A DNA stretch of 64,000 nucleotides from Calonectria ilicicola (lineage: Eukaryota > Ascomycota > Sordariomycetes > Hypocreales > Nectriaceae): positions 7,192,001-7,256,000 of the forward strand of contig CP085826.1 of NCBI GenBank assembly GCA_020809705.1, written 5' to 3'. Each line of letters starts with the position of its first letter. Position 1 is the first letter of the stretch. The notes beneath the pieces are model-generated. The model was not told the DNA's origin and did not search any database. It saw nothing but the letters and a program-made list of their open reading frames with translations. A program made the translations under genes and the position numbers. Positions 13,601 through 29,018 of the stretch are shown piece after piece.

Positions 13601-15130
13601 AAATAATAGTCTGCCTGCAATCTGGGCATTTTGTAAGCCTTACTCCTATCGCCTAAGCTGGCTGTGGTGTTGGTCGAGAAGAGGGTCGGAGGAGATCAAC
13701 TGAGGATCTGGGCCTTAATGTGGCCTAAATCATCACTCTCATAGGATGAGATGATGTGTTTAAAGTAACTAAGAGGCTTTTCGGATGGCTATAGAGTTAG
13801 AGTGTATTATGATAGCACAAGGCATCTATGGGCGAGGTAGTGTTGCAGTGATAGCTAGAAGCGATTCGATATAACAGATTCTTATTGACTCCTACAAGGC
13901 CGCTCCGAGGGCCAGTTGAAGACTATGTCAGTATGGGCTTTGTTGGTAGTTACTAATTATAATCTTCTGGCCGGGCATGTGGTCATATGTGATCAAGATT
14001 TAACGGTTAGGATGTACTTTGATAAAGTGGCTATCTAAAGGATCTGTTTTTTAACCTCGTTGCCTCTAGTATAATCTCTTGGCTGTATATTGGTGGTGGA
14101 GTATGATAGATGATTGAGCTAATTAGGGTTGGGAATGAGGCTTTTTGTTCATTGGTGATCCAATTCTGCCTAATGACCATTAAAGAGCCCTAACTATAGC
14201 TGAGAAGGAGTGTTAACTATCGTGATAGGGACTTGTAGAGCAGGGCTCAGTAGCTTTGGTAAATATCATATCAAACTTAGAGAAGCTCTGGTTCTTGCCG
14301 ATATTAAGGGCTAGGTTTACAAAGTGGAAACTGAAGTTGGACCTTGACTCTTTGACCTAGCTTCACTCCCAGCAGAGCTTGACTCTGCTATATCCACCCG
14401 CCTGATCTTCCGAGTCTTCCGAGTTTAGCGAGTTCGCCTTGTCATCCTGTGGACCCCGATGATACCGCTAGTTGAAACTGTCTACCTGAAGTTTATAAAA
14501 ATGATTGGACTATTAGTGGTTGTTGGCCGGATGAGAGGTCAGCCGATGGATTGGATCTAAGAATGGGGTTATCGTGAAGAGCTACATCCCACCCCCGGCC
14601 GTGTGGCTTCCAGCTAGCCACCATGACACTCAGGGCTTAATCGGAAATAGAAATATAAGATATGGAGCAATGGCCAACTTTATGGCGGCAGGTAGGTCCC
14701 CCTGATGACCTCTCGGTAGAAATGCATTTCCGTATCCTAGTAGCTTGCCAAGGCCCTTCCTTCCCAACAGGATGTATTGTGGTAAGGCTGATTGTTGGAT
14801 AAAATGGAATGAGTGGTGTCTATGTTTGGCTCTAAGTATGCGGCCAAGCGATTGTAGTAGTTGGCAATGGATCCTTCGGTCAGCCACCTTATCAAAGTGT
14901 ATCATAACCGTCAGGAGTTGATCACAAGCGGCCTCATAGCCAACCGGGAGATATTTAGCCAACCATTCATTAGCTATTATAATGAATAATAGTCAAATAC
15001 CACCATCCTCGAAGCTATATGGCATGATTTGGGTCACCCTGAGGGCTAGCTGAAAAGAAAATACCCCTGATTAGAGCAATGGGCCTGCTCTAGGGCCACA
15101 GCTGGCGAGGGGGACATGGACTGACTAGCA
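13600..15130 (-). other. Less mutated patch, possible mobile-element relic
   Basis: The patch is richer in GC than its flanks and contains a 110-codon open frame on the - strand (14630-14962), the longest in the first 18 kb. That frame is rich in His, Leu and Arg, has no motif I recognise, and its apparent start is arbitrary. Upstream on the same strand, around 14390-14450, acidic Ser/Asp-rich text can be read between stops. A decayed element gene is the likeliest source, but this is inference. Confidence 0.3.
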
Positions 15131-16600
15131 CATTATAATCCCATTACAAAATGTATTTTGGAGGCCACATAATAACCAAAGAACATAAATTACCCAGATA
15201 TCTCCTATAAATAATAACCGATTTAAGTTAACTCTTTATCTTCCTTCTACTTTATTAGCTATAAACCTTGGTTTATTATATCTCACTAACCAAGCTAGCT
15301 CATCCACCCGGAGGCCTATGTCTATCCTTTGAAAGCTTTAGCGAAATTTCAACTAGTATTGTATAATCTAGAATAAAGAGTGTGTATAGTATCTTGACTT
15401 TTGAGAAGTTAAACTAACTTTAAGAAAGTAGTTTAGCAATAGTTCTGCAGGAACTAAGTGTATAGCAACAAATAAGTCGCTTGATCTTGGGTGTTCTAGA
15501 AAATTTTCCTGCTAACTCCCTCCCCAAGATCTAATATAATAAGTCTTTGAAATTTTGTCTAAAGAATAGAAAGATAGTGAGATACTTGAAGTTATTTTTA
15601 AGAATGTATATGTAGCTGGGGCAGATTTTCGGTTACATTAAGCAAAAACTACCTAGAATCTATTTAAGAATAAATTTGAGAAGGTACTTATAATACTACT
15701 AATTATAACTGTGGCTTAAGGTTAAAAATATGCTATTAAATACCTTATTAAATACAGTACTTCAATTAACAATAATCAAATATACTCCAGATAGTCTCTT
15801 GAAGTAGCTATTTATATACAGGAGTTTGAAATAATGAAAATTCTTATCTAAAATGATGCTTTATTTTATTTTTTAATAATAATTACTTTTCATATTATAG
15901 CTATAGCTGGCTCCAAAGAATTTATTACCTTTTTAATATTAACCAAGGGATTTGATCTTAATAAGATATTTTATCTTAGAGAGTATAATATATTTTATTT
16001 TCTTATTAAAGCTCCTAATAAGCTATAGAGAAAAATGATCCTAATTCTTCTTTAACTTAGGCTTAAGGTAATTAAAGATAATACGCAGTAAGCTATAAGT
16101 TATAAAAGGTTTGATACTGTACGGTGTCTGAAATATAGGATATACCAGCCTTGTTAAATCCAGCCTAATCTCTATTATAACTTAGTAAAACAACTAGCCG
16201 CGGACATATTAGTTAATGAATTAAGCTTGGTATGTTAATACATTGATATTTATATGGATAGGATGCTAGTCGGCGAGGTTCTATCTATTTTAAATAAGAA
16301 TACACGATTTCTTTATACTTAAGCCCTTGCCAGATAAGTAAACCGGCCATAGGCAAGCAATCAAAAGTTTAGGATTCTTCACAAACTCTTAGATCAATTG
16401 GATGCTAGTAAGATTATACTTAATCTATTTAGTATTTAAAAGATATTATTTTACTCTCCCTTGATAATTTAGAAGAGAGTTAGTGTTATTAATTACCTTA
16501 GCCTATAGATAAGTATATAAGGACACAAATATACGAATACACAAGACAAGTGGACAGTGGCTTTTTTTTTTTTTTTGAATCTTTAACCTTGCATGGGATA
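15130..16600. other. AT-rich gene-free block (right part)
   Basis: No open frame of note is present and stop codons are dense. The block ends at a 14-base poly-T run (16561-16574), after which composition changes abruptly to the repeat-bearing DNA described next. I see nothing else here. Confidence 0.6.
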
Positions 16601-16649
16601 GCGTGATTTCCGTGCCATTTTGTCGCCAACAACACTGGCCAAAAGCATT

Positions 16650-18050
16650 AGCCTAGCTTATACTGGACAAGTAAAATTTAGGACTCATAAGCGCCTGGCT
16701 GGGTCTACAGCCCCTGGGATAAGGAACCGCGTATCGTGCAAGTTGAAAATATCAAGGATAACTTATTGGCAATTAAGAGGTTTTTTTGGCGGCCGCAGGA
16801 TCAAAATATATCACAGTGTCCCGTGAATAGGTCAGAGAGGTCCAGGAATCAGCGTAAATATGGCAGGTACGTGACTGGTTATCGGTGAGCGGGTGGCAGT
16901 GAGACAGAACGTAAATAAGCCACTGGCGGGTACGTGGGCAACCCCATACTGGTAAACAGCGCATGGAGACCGGGTGTCAATGAACTGATGGTAGGTGCGT
17001 TACTGGTCAAAAGCGGGGGGATGATACTGGTAATTAGTGTTTAAATAAGTGATGCGCCGATAGTTGGGGCAACGATTGTACTGGTATAAAAGTTGTGACT
17101 GGTGATGAGTGAGGCAGTTATACTGGTAATCAGTGTGTAAATAAGTGGTGTGCGGGGTAATGGGGGGACTGTCATACTGGTAGGAGAATTGCGACCAGTA
17201 ATCAGTGCGGCGGTTATACTGGTATAAAATTTGTGACTGGTCACGGATGGAGGTTATGCGTGATTGGGGGGGGCGCTACTCTACTGGTATGAGAGTTGCG
17301 ACTGGTAATCGGTGGGGCGGTAATACTGGTATAAAAGTTGTGACTAGTAAACGTAAGAAACTCATGACTAGTAACGGGTGGAGTGGTTGTACTGGTATGA
17401 AAGTTGTGACCGGTAATTAGCAGGGTGGTTATACTAGTATGCAAGTTGTGACTAGTATAAAAATCGTGACTAGTAATTGGTGGGGGCAGTAGTACTAGTA
17501 TCCAAATCGTGACCAGTAACTGGTGGGGCAGTTATACTAGTATAAAAGTTGTGACTGGTAATTGGTAAGGTGATTATACTAGGATAAAAGTTATGACCAG
17601 TAATTAATGGGGGGATTGTACTAGTATAAAAATTGTAAGTAGAGTAGTTATATCGGTATGAAAATTGTAAGAATAAGTATATTACTGGTCAGAAGTGTGC
17701 AGGTAGTACTGGTAAGACTGCTTATTTACGCTCTAGGTACTAGTCACTAGTGCGCGGTCCACACTCGTCCAATGGGCTAGCGCACCACTGCGTGACCAGT
17801 ATAAAAACCAGTAAGACACAATCTAACTTAGGTCGTATGTTGCGTAATTAAACACTCAATACCAGTACTTTTGCTCCTTGGCGCCGCGATTCGTCCCGCC
17901 AATGATGGTCTTTTGTTGCTTAAGTTAATTCAATGGTCATACCAGTATTAATTTGCGTGGAGAGAAAAAATCAAGAGCTAGCTCAAACCAGGCAGGAAAC
18001 CCTTTCTAGGAGCACCAGTGGATATAACCAGTAATCGCGGACTCGCTGCT
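16650..18050. repeat. 42-bp degenerate minisatellite with ACTGGT/ACCAGT/ACTAGT motifs
   Basis: Units start TACTGGTATAAAAGTTGTGA and continue CTGGTAATCGGTGGGGCGGTTA (42 bp together). About a dozen degenerate copies run from about 17060 to 17640, and single copies of the hexamers ACTGGT, its complement ACCAGT, and the palindrome ACTAGT are scattered from about 16650 to 18050. Each unit has two such hexamers some 20 bp apart. Flanking copies include CATACTGGTAAACAG near 16945 and CCAGTATAAAAACCAGTAAG near 17795. The short open frames across the array are by-products of the repeat. A repeat of this kind could be the subterminal binding region of a DNA transposon or simply a minisatellite; no transposase is visible. 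Confidence 0.85.
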
Positions 18051-18420
18051 GCTGCCTCCGGTTTAGCGGCCTCGCCCATTCAGGCAAGGTGCGCCCGCCG
18101 CACGCCCGCCGACCTTGCGCCACCGCTGTATCGGCCGGGCTCCACATCGGCCATGGCATGCACCGACCTTGAAAGAGCCGGTATGGAGCCCGGTCGATAT
18201 GGCGATGGCGCACGGTCAGTGGGCATGGGGTCGGCCCGGGTCCCTATCGGTCGAGCTTTCTGTATCCTTCCATTTATAGACTCCGACCGACACGACACGC
18301 CGTACCGACCGCCTATATCCGCCAAGCCGACTGTCGTCCGTATCGGCCGCTGATACCCGCTGAGCCGACCGCCGCCGTATCGGCCACCATATGCACCGAC
18401 CCTCTGATTCCGCAAATCGC
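18020..18420. repeat. GC-rich block of short TATCGGCC / CCGACCG repeats
   Basis: The words GTATCGGCC, CCGACCG and ATGCACCGACC recur several times in both orientations, for example ATCGGCCATGGCATGCACCG near 18144 and TCGGCCACCATATGCACCGA near 18380. Overlapping open frames of 76-111 codons occur on both strands because AT-rich stops are rare; none resembles a protein family. This GC-rich island next to AT-rich DNA has evidently escaped C-to-T mutation. Confidence 0.6.
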
Positions 18421-18874
18421 ATGCGGAAAGCAGTGGCGCAAGAGTTCCATGACCTTCCTTCTTCTTCTTCCTTTATCACGTAAAGGGAAGGCAGCTACTT
18501 TGAGTACTCTGTAGCCAAAATGGCATTTAACGGTCGAAGCGCTCTGAATGTTTGTTATGCCCCACTTCCCAAGCGCCCTTCACAGGAGCATGTGATGGGT
18601 ACATCTGTGCTCTTAAGTGAGCGAGTAGGTCTGAGTTTGCTGAGGTAAGATGCGGCGCCATGCTCAAAATTACGCTAATAAATTTGTGAGGGTTTTTTGG
18701 TTGAGCCCCGCTTCTCGCCCGTCCTCTCAGAGCCTTGAGGAACGAATACACAGGATTTCCCATCTTCTCACTCTAATACAATGTCATTGATTCGGACAGG
18801 TCAAATCCCAGCATCATGTAAGTGCATTACCGCATGGACTAGGCGCAATATATAATATATTACGACAGCTTACG
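18420..18874. other. Upstream region of the PIF1-like gene
   Basis: No supported gene is present; a 78-codon - strand frame (18527-18763) has no family resemblance. The AT-rich stretch TATATAATATATTA at about 18850-18863 could act as a TATA-like element for the helicase gene that follows. Confidence 0.35.
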
Positions 18875-18895
18875 ATGCTCGGAGGCTTTCGCTGA
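18875..18895 (+). promoter_or_regulatory. uORF overlapping the PIF1-like start (TGATG)
   Basis: A six-codon upstream frame (Met-Leu-Gly-Gly-Phe-Arg-stop) ends in TGA, and its last base is the first base of the helicase ATG, giving TGATG. Such stop-start overlap could limit translation of the main frame or allow reinitiation. Transcription start is unknown, so whether the uORF lies in the mRNA is not shown. Confidence 0.3.
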
Positions 18896-20517
18896 TGGGT
18901 TCACTCGTTCTAGGTGGAGCCACTGCACATCGGCAATTTTGTGTCCTGTCTAGGTGCTTCTCCACCACGGGTAGTTCGGCAAAGAAGTCCACCAAGAAAG
19001 TACATAAAACGGCGCTTAAGCATTACCTTGGATTGGCCAGAGACACGAAGAGTCGTGAGAGCCGGGGAAATCATATATGCTCAGACGAAGAGGGACTAAA
19101 CGAAGAACAACGGACCGTTTTCGACCTCGTGGTGAAGCAGGGTAAAAGTGTCTTCTTTACGGGCCCTGCAGGCACCGGCAAGTCAGTCCTTCTCAAGAAG
19201 ATTATTCGAAGCCTAGCGACGAAGTACCTCGGAGAAAGCAAACGCGTTGGCGTGACAGCCTCCACGGGCCTTGCAGCTCATAACATCGGTGGTACAACGC
19301 TTCACCGGTTTGCCGGAATTGGCCTTGGCCAAGCACCTACCGAAAAGCTCATTCGGGACGTCTTGAAAGCTAAGATCAAGCTACAGCGCTGGCTAGATGC
19401 TGATGTCTTGATTATTGATGAAATTTCCATGATTGACTGCGTCCTCTTCGACAAGCTCGATGCGATCGCGCGTGCGGTACGAGAAACAGACCTACCTTTT
19501 GGAGGTATACAGCTCGTCCTTTCTGGCGACTTTTTCCAGCTTCCGCCAGTGAGGAAGGGGTCAGATGATGGCAGCCCGAAGTTCTGCTTCGAGTCCAAGA
19601 CATGGAACCACGCCGTTCGGCATACCATCGGTCTGACTCAAATTTACAGGCAGAGGGATCCAGAATTTACCGCAATGCTGAACCAGATTCGAGAAGGTCG
19701 TCTCTCCCCTAATACTATTGAGAAGTTCCGAAAATTGCACAGGCCCGTGGCAAATAACGGTGCAGAGGCTACTGAGCTTTTCCCGCTGCGCCACGAAGCA
19801 GACCGGGCGAACTCAAGACGGCTGCAAAACATCAATGGTGCAGCCTATAGCTACACTGCAAAAGACGGTGGGATGGTCACAAACCCGGATACCCGCAAGA
19901 TGCTCCTGAGCGACTGCATAGCCCCCGAGTTCCTGACTTTGAAGGAAGGAGCACAAGTCATGCTCATTCAAAACATCGACAAGACCCTCGTGAATGGGTC
20001 TCAGGGCCGCATCATTGGCTTCACAAACAGGCATTCGTTCTTGCACTCTCGATGGGACGATGATGATCCTCATGACAGCATCGTACCGCCACGAGCGTTC
20101 GATGAGGTGATGGACGAACGCTCACCCCTCTATCCAGTGGTCCGTTTTGCAATCCAAGATGGTAGCACCCGGGTTCATCTTTGCGAGCCTGTGGAATGGG
20201 CTGTTGAGCGATGGGTGCCTGAGCCATGGGCGGTGGATGGCTGGGTCGTTGAGAAGCTGGCAACGCGCATTCAAGTCCCTCTCCTCCTCGCATGGGCGCT
20301 TAGCATACATAAAGCACAGGGCCAGACACTGCACCGTGTTAAGGTAGATCTTGAACGCGTATTCGAGGCTGGCCAAGCCTACGTTGCACTATCACGCGCG
20401 ACGAGCATGGGGGGATTGCAAGTTTTGAACTTTCATCCAAACAAGGTCACAGTACATCCCAAGGTCAAGGCTTTCTACGCAAGTTTGTCAAAGAAGTCAA
20501 GGATGTGCACAACTTAA
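18895..20517 (+). CDS. PIF1-type DNA helicase
   Basis: The protein has 540 residues in one exon. Superfamily 1B helicase motifs are complete: Walker A GPAGTGKS (90-97), motif Ia with TASTGLAAHNIGG (121-133), Walker B IIDEIS (173-178), motif III LSGDFFQLPP, the IYRQRD motif, and C-terminal IHKAQGQTL and QAYVALSRA. PIF1 enzymes are 5'-to-3' helicases that maintain mitochondrial and telomeric DNA and unwind G-quadruplexes. Residues 20-29 (RCFSTTGSSA) fit the R-10 mitochondrial presequence cleavage pattern Rx(F/L/I)xx(T/S/G)x4, which suggests import into mitochondria. The chosen ATG keeps this leader. The frame is intact even though the gene sits between AT-rich mutated blocks, with no recognisable gene for 8 kb to the right except fragments. 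It could be the housekeeping PIF1 or one of the extra PIF1-like genes that fungi carry in repeat-rich DNA. Confidence 0.92.
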   Translation: MGSLVLGGATAHRQFCVLSRCFSTTGSSAKKSTKKVHKTALKHYLGLARDTKSRESRGNHICSDEEGLNEEQRTVFDLVVKQGKSVFFTGPAGTGKSVLLKKIIRSLATKYLGESKRVGVTASTGLAAHNIGGTTLHRFAGIGLGQAPTEKLIRDVLKAKIKLQRWLDADVLIIDEISMIDCVLFDKLDAIARAVRETDLPFGGIQLVLSGDFFQLPPVRKGSDDGSPKFCFESKTWNHAVRHTIGLTQIYRQRDPEFTAMLNQIREGRLSPNTIEKFRKLHRPVANNGAEATELFPLRHEADRANSRRLQNINGAAYSYTAKDGGMVTNPDTRKMLLSDCIAPEFLTLKEGAQVMLIQNIDKTLVNGSQGRIIGFTNRHSFLHSRWDDDDPHDSIVPPRAFDEVMDERSPLYPVVRFAIQDGSTRVHLCEPVEWAVERWVPEPWAVDGWVVEKLATRIQVPLLLAWALSIHKAQGQTLHRVKVDLERVFEAGQAYVALSRATSMGGLQVLNFHPNKVTVHPKVKAFYASLSKKSRMCTT

Positions 20518-21114
20518 GCTCGCAATGGTTCATGATTCAGGATTGAAAATTGTTAGGATATTTTGGATGGGCTGCGCAAGGCATTGAAATGAGGTGTGTG
20601 GGCGCCTTACGATGGTTTGGAAATTTGCTCCTCTTGAATTGCAAAACAAATAGCTCGGCTCAGGGACGACCAAGCCCCCTGGAAGGCAGGTGATGATAGA
20701 TTTCCTGTCGCATACTCTCTTCTGGTGATGATGATATTTATTCGGAGGAGAAACTCATACCCAAATCCCCTTACACTTCCACTCTTGCTTCATCACAACA
20801 TGTTAACAGTGGCGTGCCTCAGCCGAGGTGTTGCTGCTGTGGGCAGAGTCTAATTGGGGAGCATCTGGTCGCCCTTCGTTGCCTGGGCCAACTGGGCTTA
20901 GAATAGCCACAATACTTCGCCGCACGCCGATAAGATTACGATAAGGTACGGGCAGTGCCTAAAATCGCAAAGTCATCATTGGATAGTGAAAAATAGGTAG
21001 CGGATCACCAGTCCATATTCTTGGCGGTAGGCCTATTTTAAGGCCTGTCCAAGCTTGGGCTCTCTATGGCACGAGGTGGAGAGGATCTACGTGAAGATTG
21101 TGCAAGAGCGCCCT
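20518..21114. other. Intergenic, no gene seen
   Basis: This is the 3' flank of the helicase and presumed 5' region of the Myb-like frame. No open frame, repeat or RNA gene could be supported. Confidence 0.4.
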
Positions 21115-21426
21115 ATGCTCTTCTACCATGAGAACCAAAAGCAGGAAACGTCTATCGATGGAGAACACGCTCAGTTGCGGAAGAATAATAGCCCTATAAC
21201 GTCGAGATATAGGGCAAACCCGGATCGGTTTACCGCCCCATTATGCGGAGATGTTTGGCGGCCCGAGGAAGATGACAAGCTGATGAAACTTGTCGATGAA
21301 GGATTCGACTGGGAAATGATATCTGACGCGCTACCGGAGAGAACTTTGGATAGTAGTCGTACACGTTATCGCCACCTATCGAAGAAAATCCTGGACGATC
21401 CTAAAGCGGGAAACATAGCAATCTAG
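21115..21426 (+). CDS. Small Myb/SANT-like domain protein
   Basis: The 103-residue frame from the first ATG contains a Myb-like helix-turn-helix motif in its C-terminal half: VWRPEEDDKLMKLVDEG, then DWEMISDALPERT, and a final helix with SRTRYRHLSKK. The three spaced aromatic positions and the acidic first helix are typical of short fungal Myb/SANT-like DNA-binding modules. The frame is open for 20 codons upstream without an ATG, so a 5' exon may be missing. It could be a stand-alone DNA-binding protein or the remnant of a longer gene, since the DNA just downstream is decayed coding sequence. Confidence 0.5.
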   Translation: MLFYHENQKQETSIDGEHAQLRKNNSPITSRYRANPDRFTAPLCGDVWRPEEDDKLMKLVDEGFDWEMISDALPERTLDSSRTRYRHLSKKILDDPKAGNIAI

Positions 21427-21539
21427 GCTTCTTATGAATAATTTAGTTGCTCGGGACTAATATACATGGATCTTGGTAATATCGACATCCTCGAGCAGAC
21501 CCAGTCGGCGACATTTCCTAGGCCAGTTTTTGATTTATC

Positions 21540-27270
<5,731 letters not shown>

Positions 27271-27388
27271 TGGGGCTGGGGGGGTTAGGAGGGGTGTAGA
27301 TGTCGGCGCTTCGCTCTGTATGGATAACGGTCCCACAGTTGACCGTATTCCGACCACACCATCGCCGTTTCACGGACGGAGCGGCAAA

Positions 27389-27508
27389 ACATCGGGCTGG
27401 GAACATCTAGCAGGCAAGAAACCCCGTCCGCTCTCCCATAGTCAAGCTGAGAAGCGGTGAATTAGTACTCGGGTCGGTGACGACCGGGGAATCCTCGCTG
27501 TTGTATGT
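27389..27508 (+). rRNA. 5S rRNA gene, divergent 5' half (possible pseudogene)
   Basis: The 120-bp segment matches fungal 5S rRNA in length, in the CCCGTCCGCT block (27423-27432), in the internal control region around ATTAGTACTCGGGTCGGTGA (27461-27480), and in the end GAATCC...CTGTTGTATGT. A T run follows immediately, a normal RNA polymerase III terminator. The first 30 bases differ from the usual ACATACGACC start, so the terminal stem would pair only over ACAT/ATGT. Dispersed single 5S genes, including variants and pseudogenes, are known in Pezizomycotina. It may be a functional variant or a pseudogene. Confidence 0.7.
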
Positions 27509-27516
27509 TTTTTTTT
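27507..27516 (+). terminator. Pol III T-run terminator of the 5S gene
   Basis: A run of T bases begins at the end of the 5S rRNA sequence (after TTGTATG). This is the standard termination signal for RNA polymerase III. Confidence 0.6.
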
Positions 27517-27994
27517 GCTTGCTGAGAGATTTTTGAATTTTTTAATGTGGATCTAGCATAAGGATGTTTGTCAACCTTCTTGTTTTGGGTTTGTATTTGT
27601 ATGGACTTGGCCTTGCTGGATAGCTGGATTTTTTTTGGCAGAAAGAGAAATGAAAAAAAAAGTCTTATTGAAACGTCTTGCTTTATAGAAACCTGTTCGT
27701 TGATTCATACTATTCCATTTGTGCTCATTTATGAAACAATGAATCGGCTTTGACAGCTGTGGATCAATGAGGACAGGCAAAAAAAAACGAGGTGAATGAT
27801 GCAATGAATTAAAGGGTCTCTTTTGAGTGATTAATATTGATTGAAAGAGCTTTTGGGAATGACACATGTCACAGAAACCAAGTAGCCTGGTTATTTATTA
27901 TAAAGACCCCGTCATCCGACCACCTACTCAACTTCACAACTCAACTCAAACAATCACAAGACCTGTCATAAGATCTTACGGATAAAGACCAAAG
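27517..27994 (+). promoter_or_regulatory. Upstream region of the RING gene, TATA-like element
   Basis: No gene is present. A TATA-like word TTTATTATAAAG lies at about 27893-27904, roughly 95 bp before the ATG. It is followed by an A/C-rich leader (ACTCAACTCAAACAATCACA) typical of fungal 5' UTRs. Small open frames on both strands have no coding look. Confidence 0.4.
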
Positions 27995-28759
27995 ATGCTA
28001 CCTGCCCCGAAAACACCTGGGCTCCTCGAAGAGGCGATCGAATGGCCCAAGCTGAAGCATGCTGTTCAGAAAAATCCACTGGCCCTGGAAAAGATCCAGC
28101 TCAAGTGCCCCGTTTGTCTCGAAATGATGACAGTTAATTCTAATACGCAAGGGGGCCCCGACGCTGACCGTCTCTCGCACTCGGCTCGTGTCGCTTGCTG
28201 TGGGCACATTTTCGGTACGAGCTGTTTTCTCAAGCAACTAGATCGCAAACCCCATGAAGGAAACCGAAACAATTGTCCTCTGTGCGATGAATCCTGGAAG
28301 CATAGTGGTTGCCATCATCTTAGCAAGGGTCGGAAGTTGACTGCGTTGTTGAAAAATCTTGGAAATGGTCCAAAGACTATCCATGAGGGCGCTAAGCTTT
28401 CGGAACAGTGCCCTGAATGCGCTATAGGTACCGTGGTGGAAGCCTATTTGGTGGAAAATGAACCACGCATGGAAGCCGCGCATGGTTCTCAGCTGAAGTG
28501 TGAGGAGGAATTCGGCTTGGCGGTGCGCGATGGAACCGAAGAGGTTTATCATAGTGCTAGGGTACAGAAACTTGGGGGAGATGTATTGGAAACGCGAGAT
28601 TGGGAGATGCAATCAGATGAGGAAAAGAAAATGCAGCGCGAATTGCTGAAACAGTTGAAGGACACCCGAGGACTCGAATGGTCGGATATCGAGCCCGTTT
28701 TCAAGATCACGGCGTGGAAGTGGACTACTCCTTGGAAAGGCCTTCAATCCCGCAGCTAA
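27995..28759 (+). CDS. Atypical RING-finger protein
   Basis: The 254-residue protein has no intron. A RING-like zinc-binding motif spans residues 38-97: C38-x2-C41, then CCGHIFGTSC (68-77) and C94-P-L-C97. In a normal RING the CGHxFC core carries a Cys where this protein has Gly74, so one zinc ligand of the cross-brace appears to be missing. A later CPEC pair (near residue 139) could belong to a second site. The C-terminal part is acidic and helical with EKKMQRELLKQLKDT. RING proteins are usually E3 ubiquitin ligases; with the altered core, ligase activity is uncertain. It converges with the glyoxalase-like gene (259 bp between stops). Confidence 0.8.
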   Translation: MLPAPKTPGLLEEAIEWPKLKHAVQKNPLALEKIQLKCPVCLEMMTVNSNTQGGPDADRLSHSARVACCGHIFGTSCFLKQLDRKPHEGNRNNCPLCDESWKHSGCHHLSKGRKLTALLKNLGNGPKTIHEGAKLSEQCPECAIGTVVEAYLVENEPRMEAAHGSQLKCEEEFGLAVRDGTEEVYHSARVQKLGGDVLETRDWEMQSDEEKKMQRELLKQLKDTRGLEWSDIEPVFKITAWKWTTPWKGLQSRS

Positions 28760-29018
28760 AAATGCCTTAGGTGAAGAACCAACTAAGGCCTGTTGATTGT
28801 CACAATGAGAGAAGGTATCTGGGCTTCATTTCGTTCTGAGTGAGAATTGACATGACGACGAAATGGATGGGGAGCAAGGGAATTCAGGAACTACATCGTT
28901 AATAAAACAAGATTAAACCTTTTAAGCCATCATTAAGTGACTGCTTTCTTCGAACTGTGGTATGCCATTGGACAAAGCTGTCATTTTTCATGTTGTATTC
29001 TATATTAACCAACTAAAT

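Noticed and set aside
18018..18479. Overlapping frames of 76-111 codons on both strands
   Set aside because: They result from GC-rich short repeats with few stops; no family resemblance.
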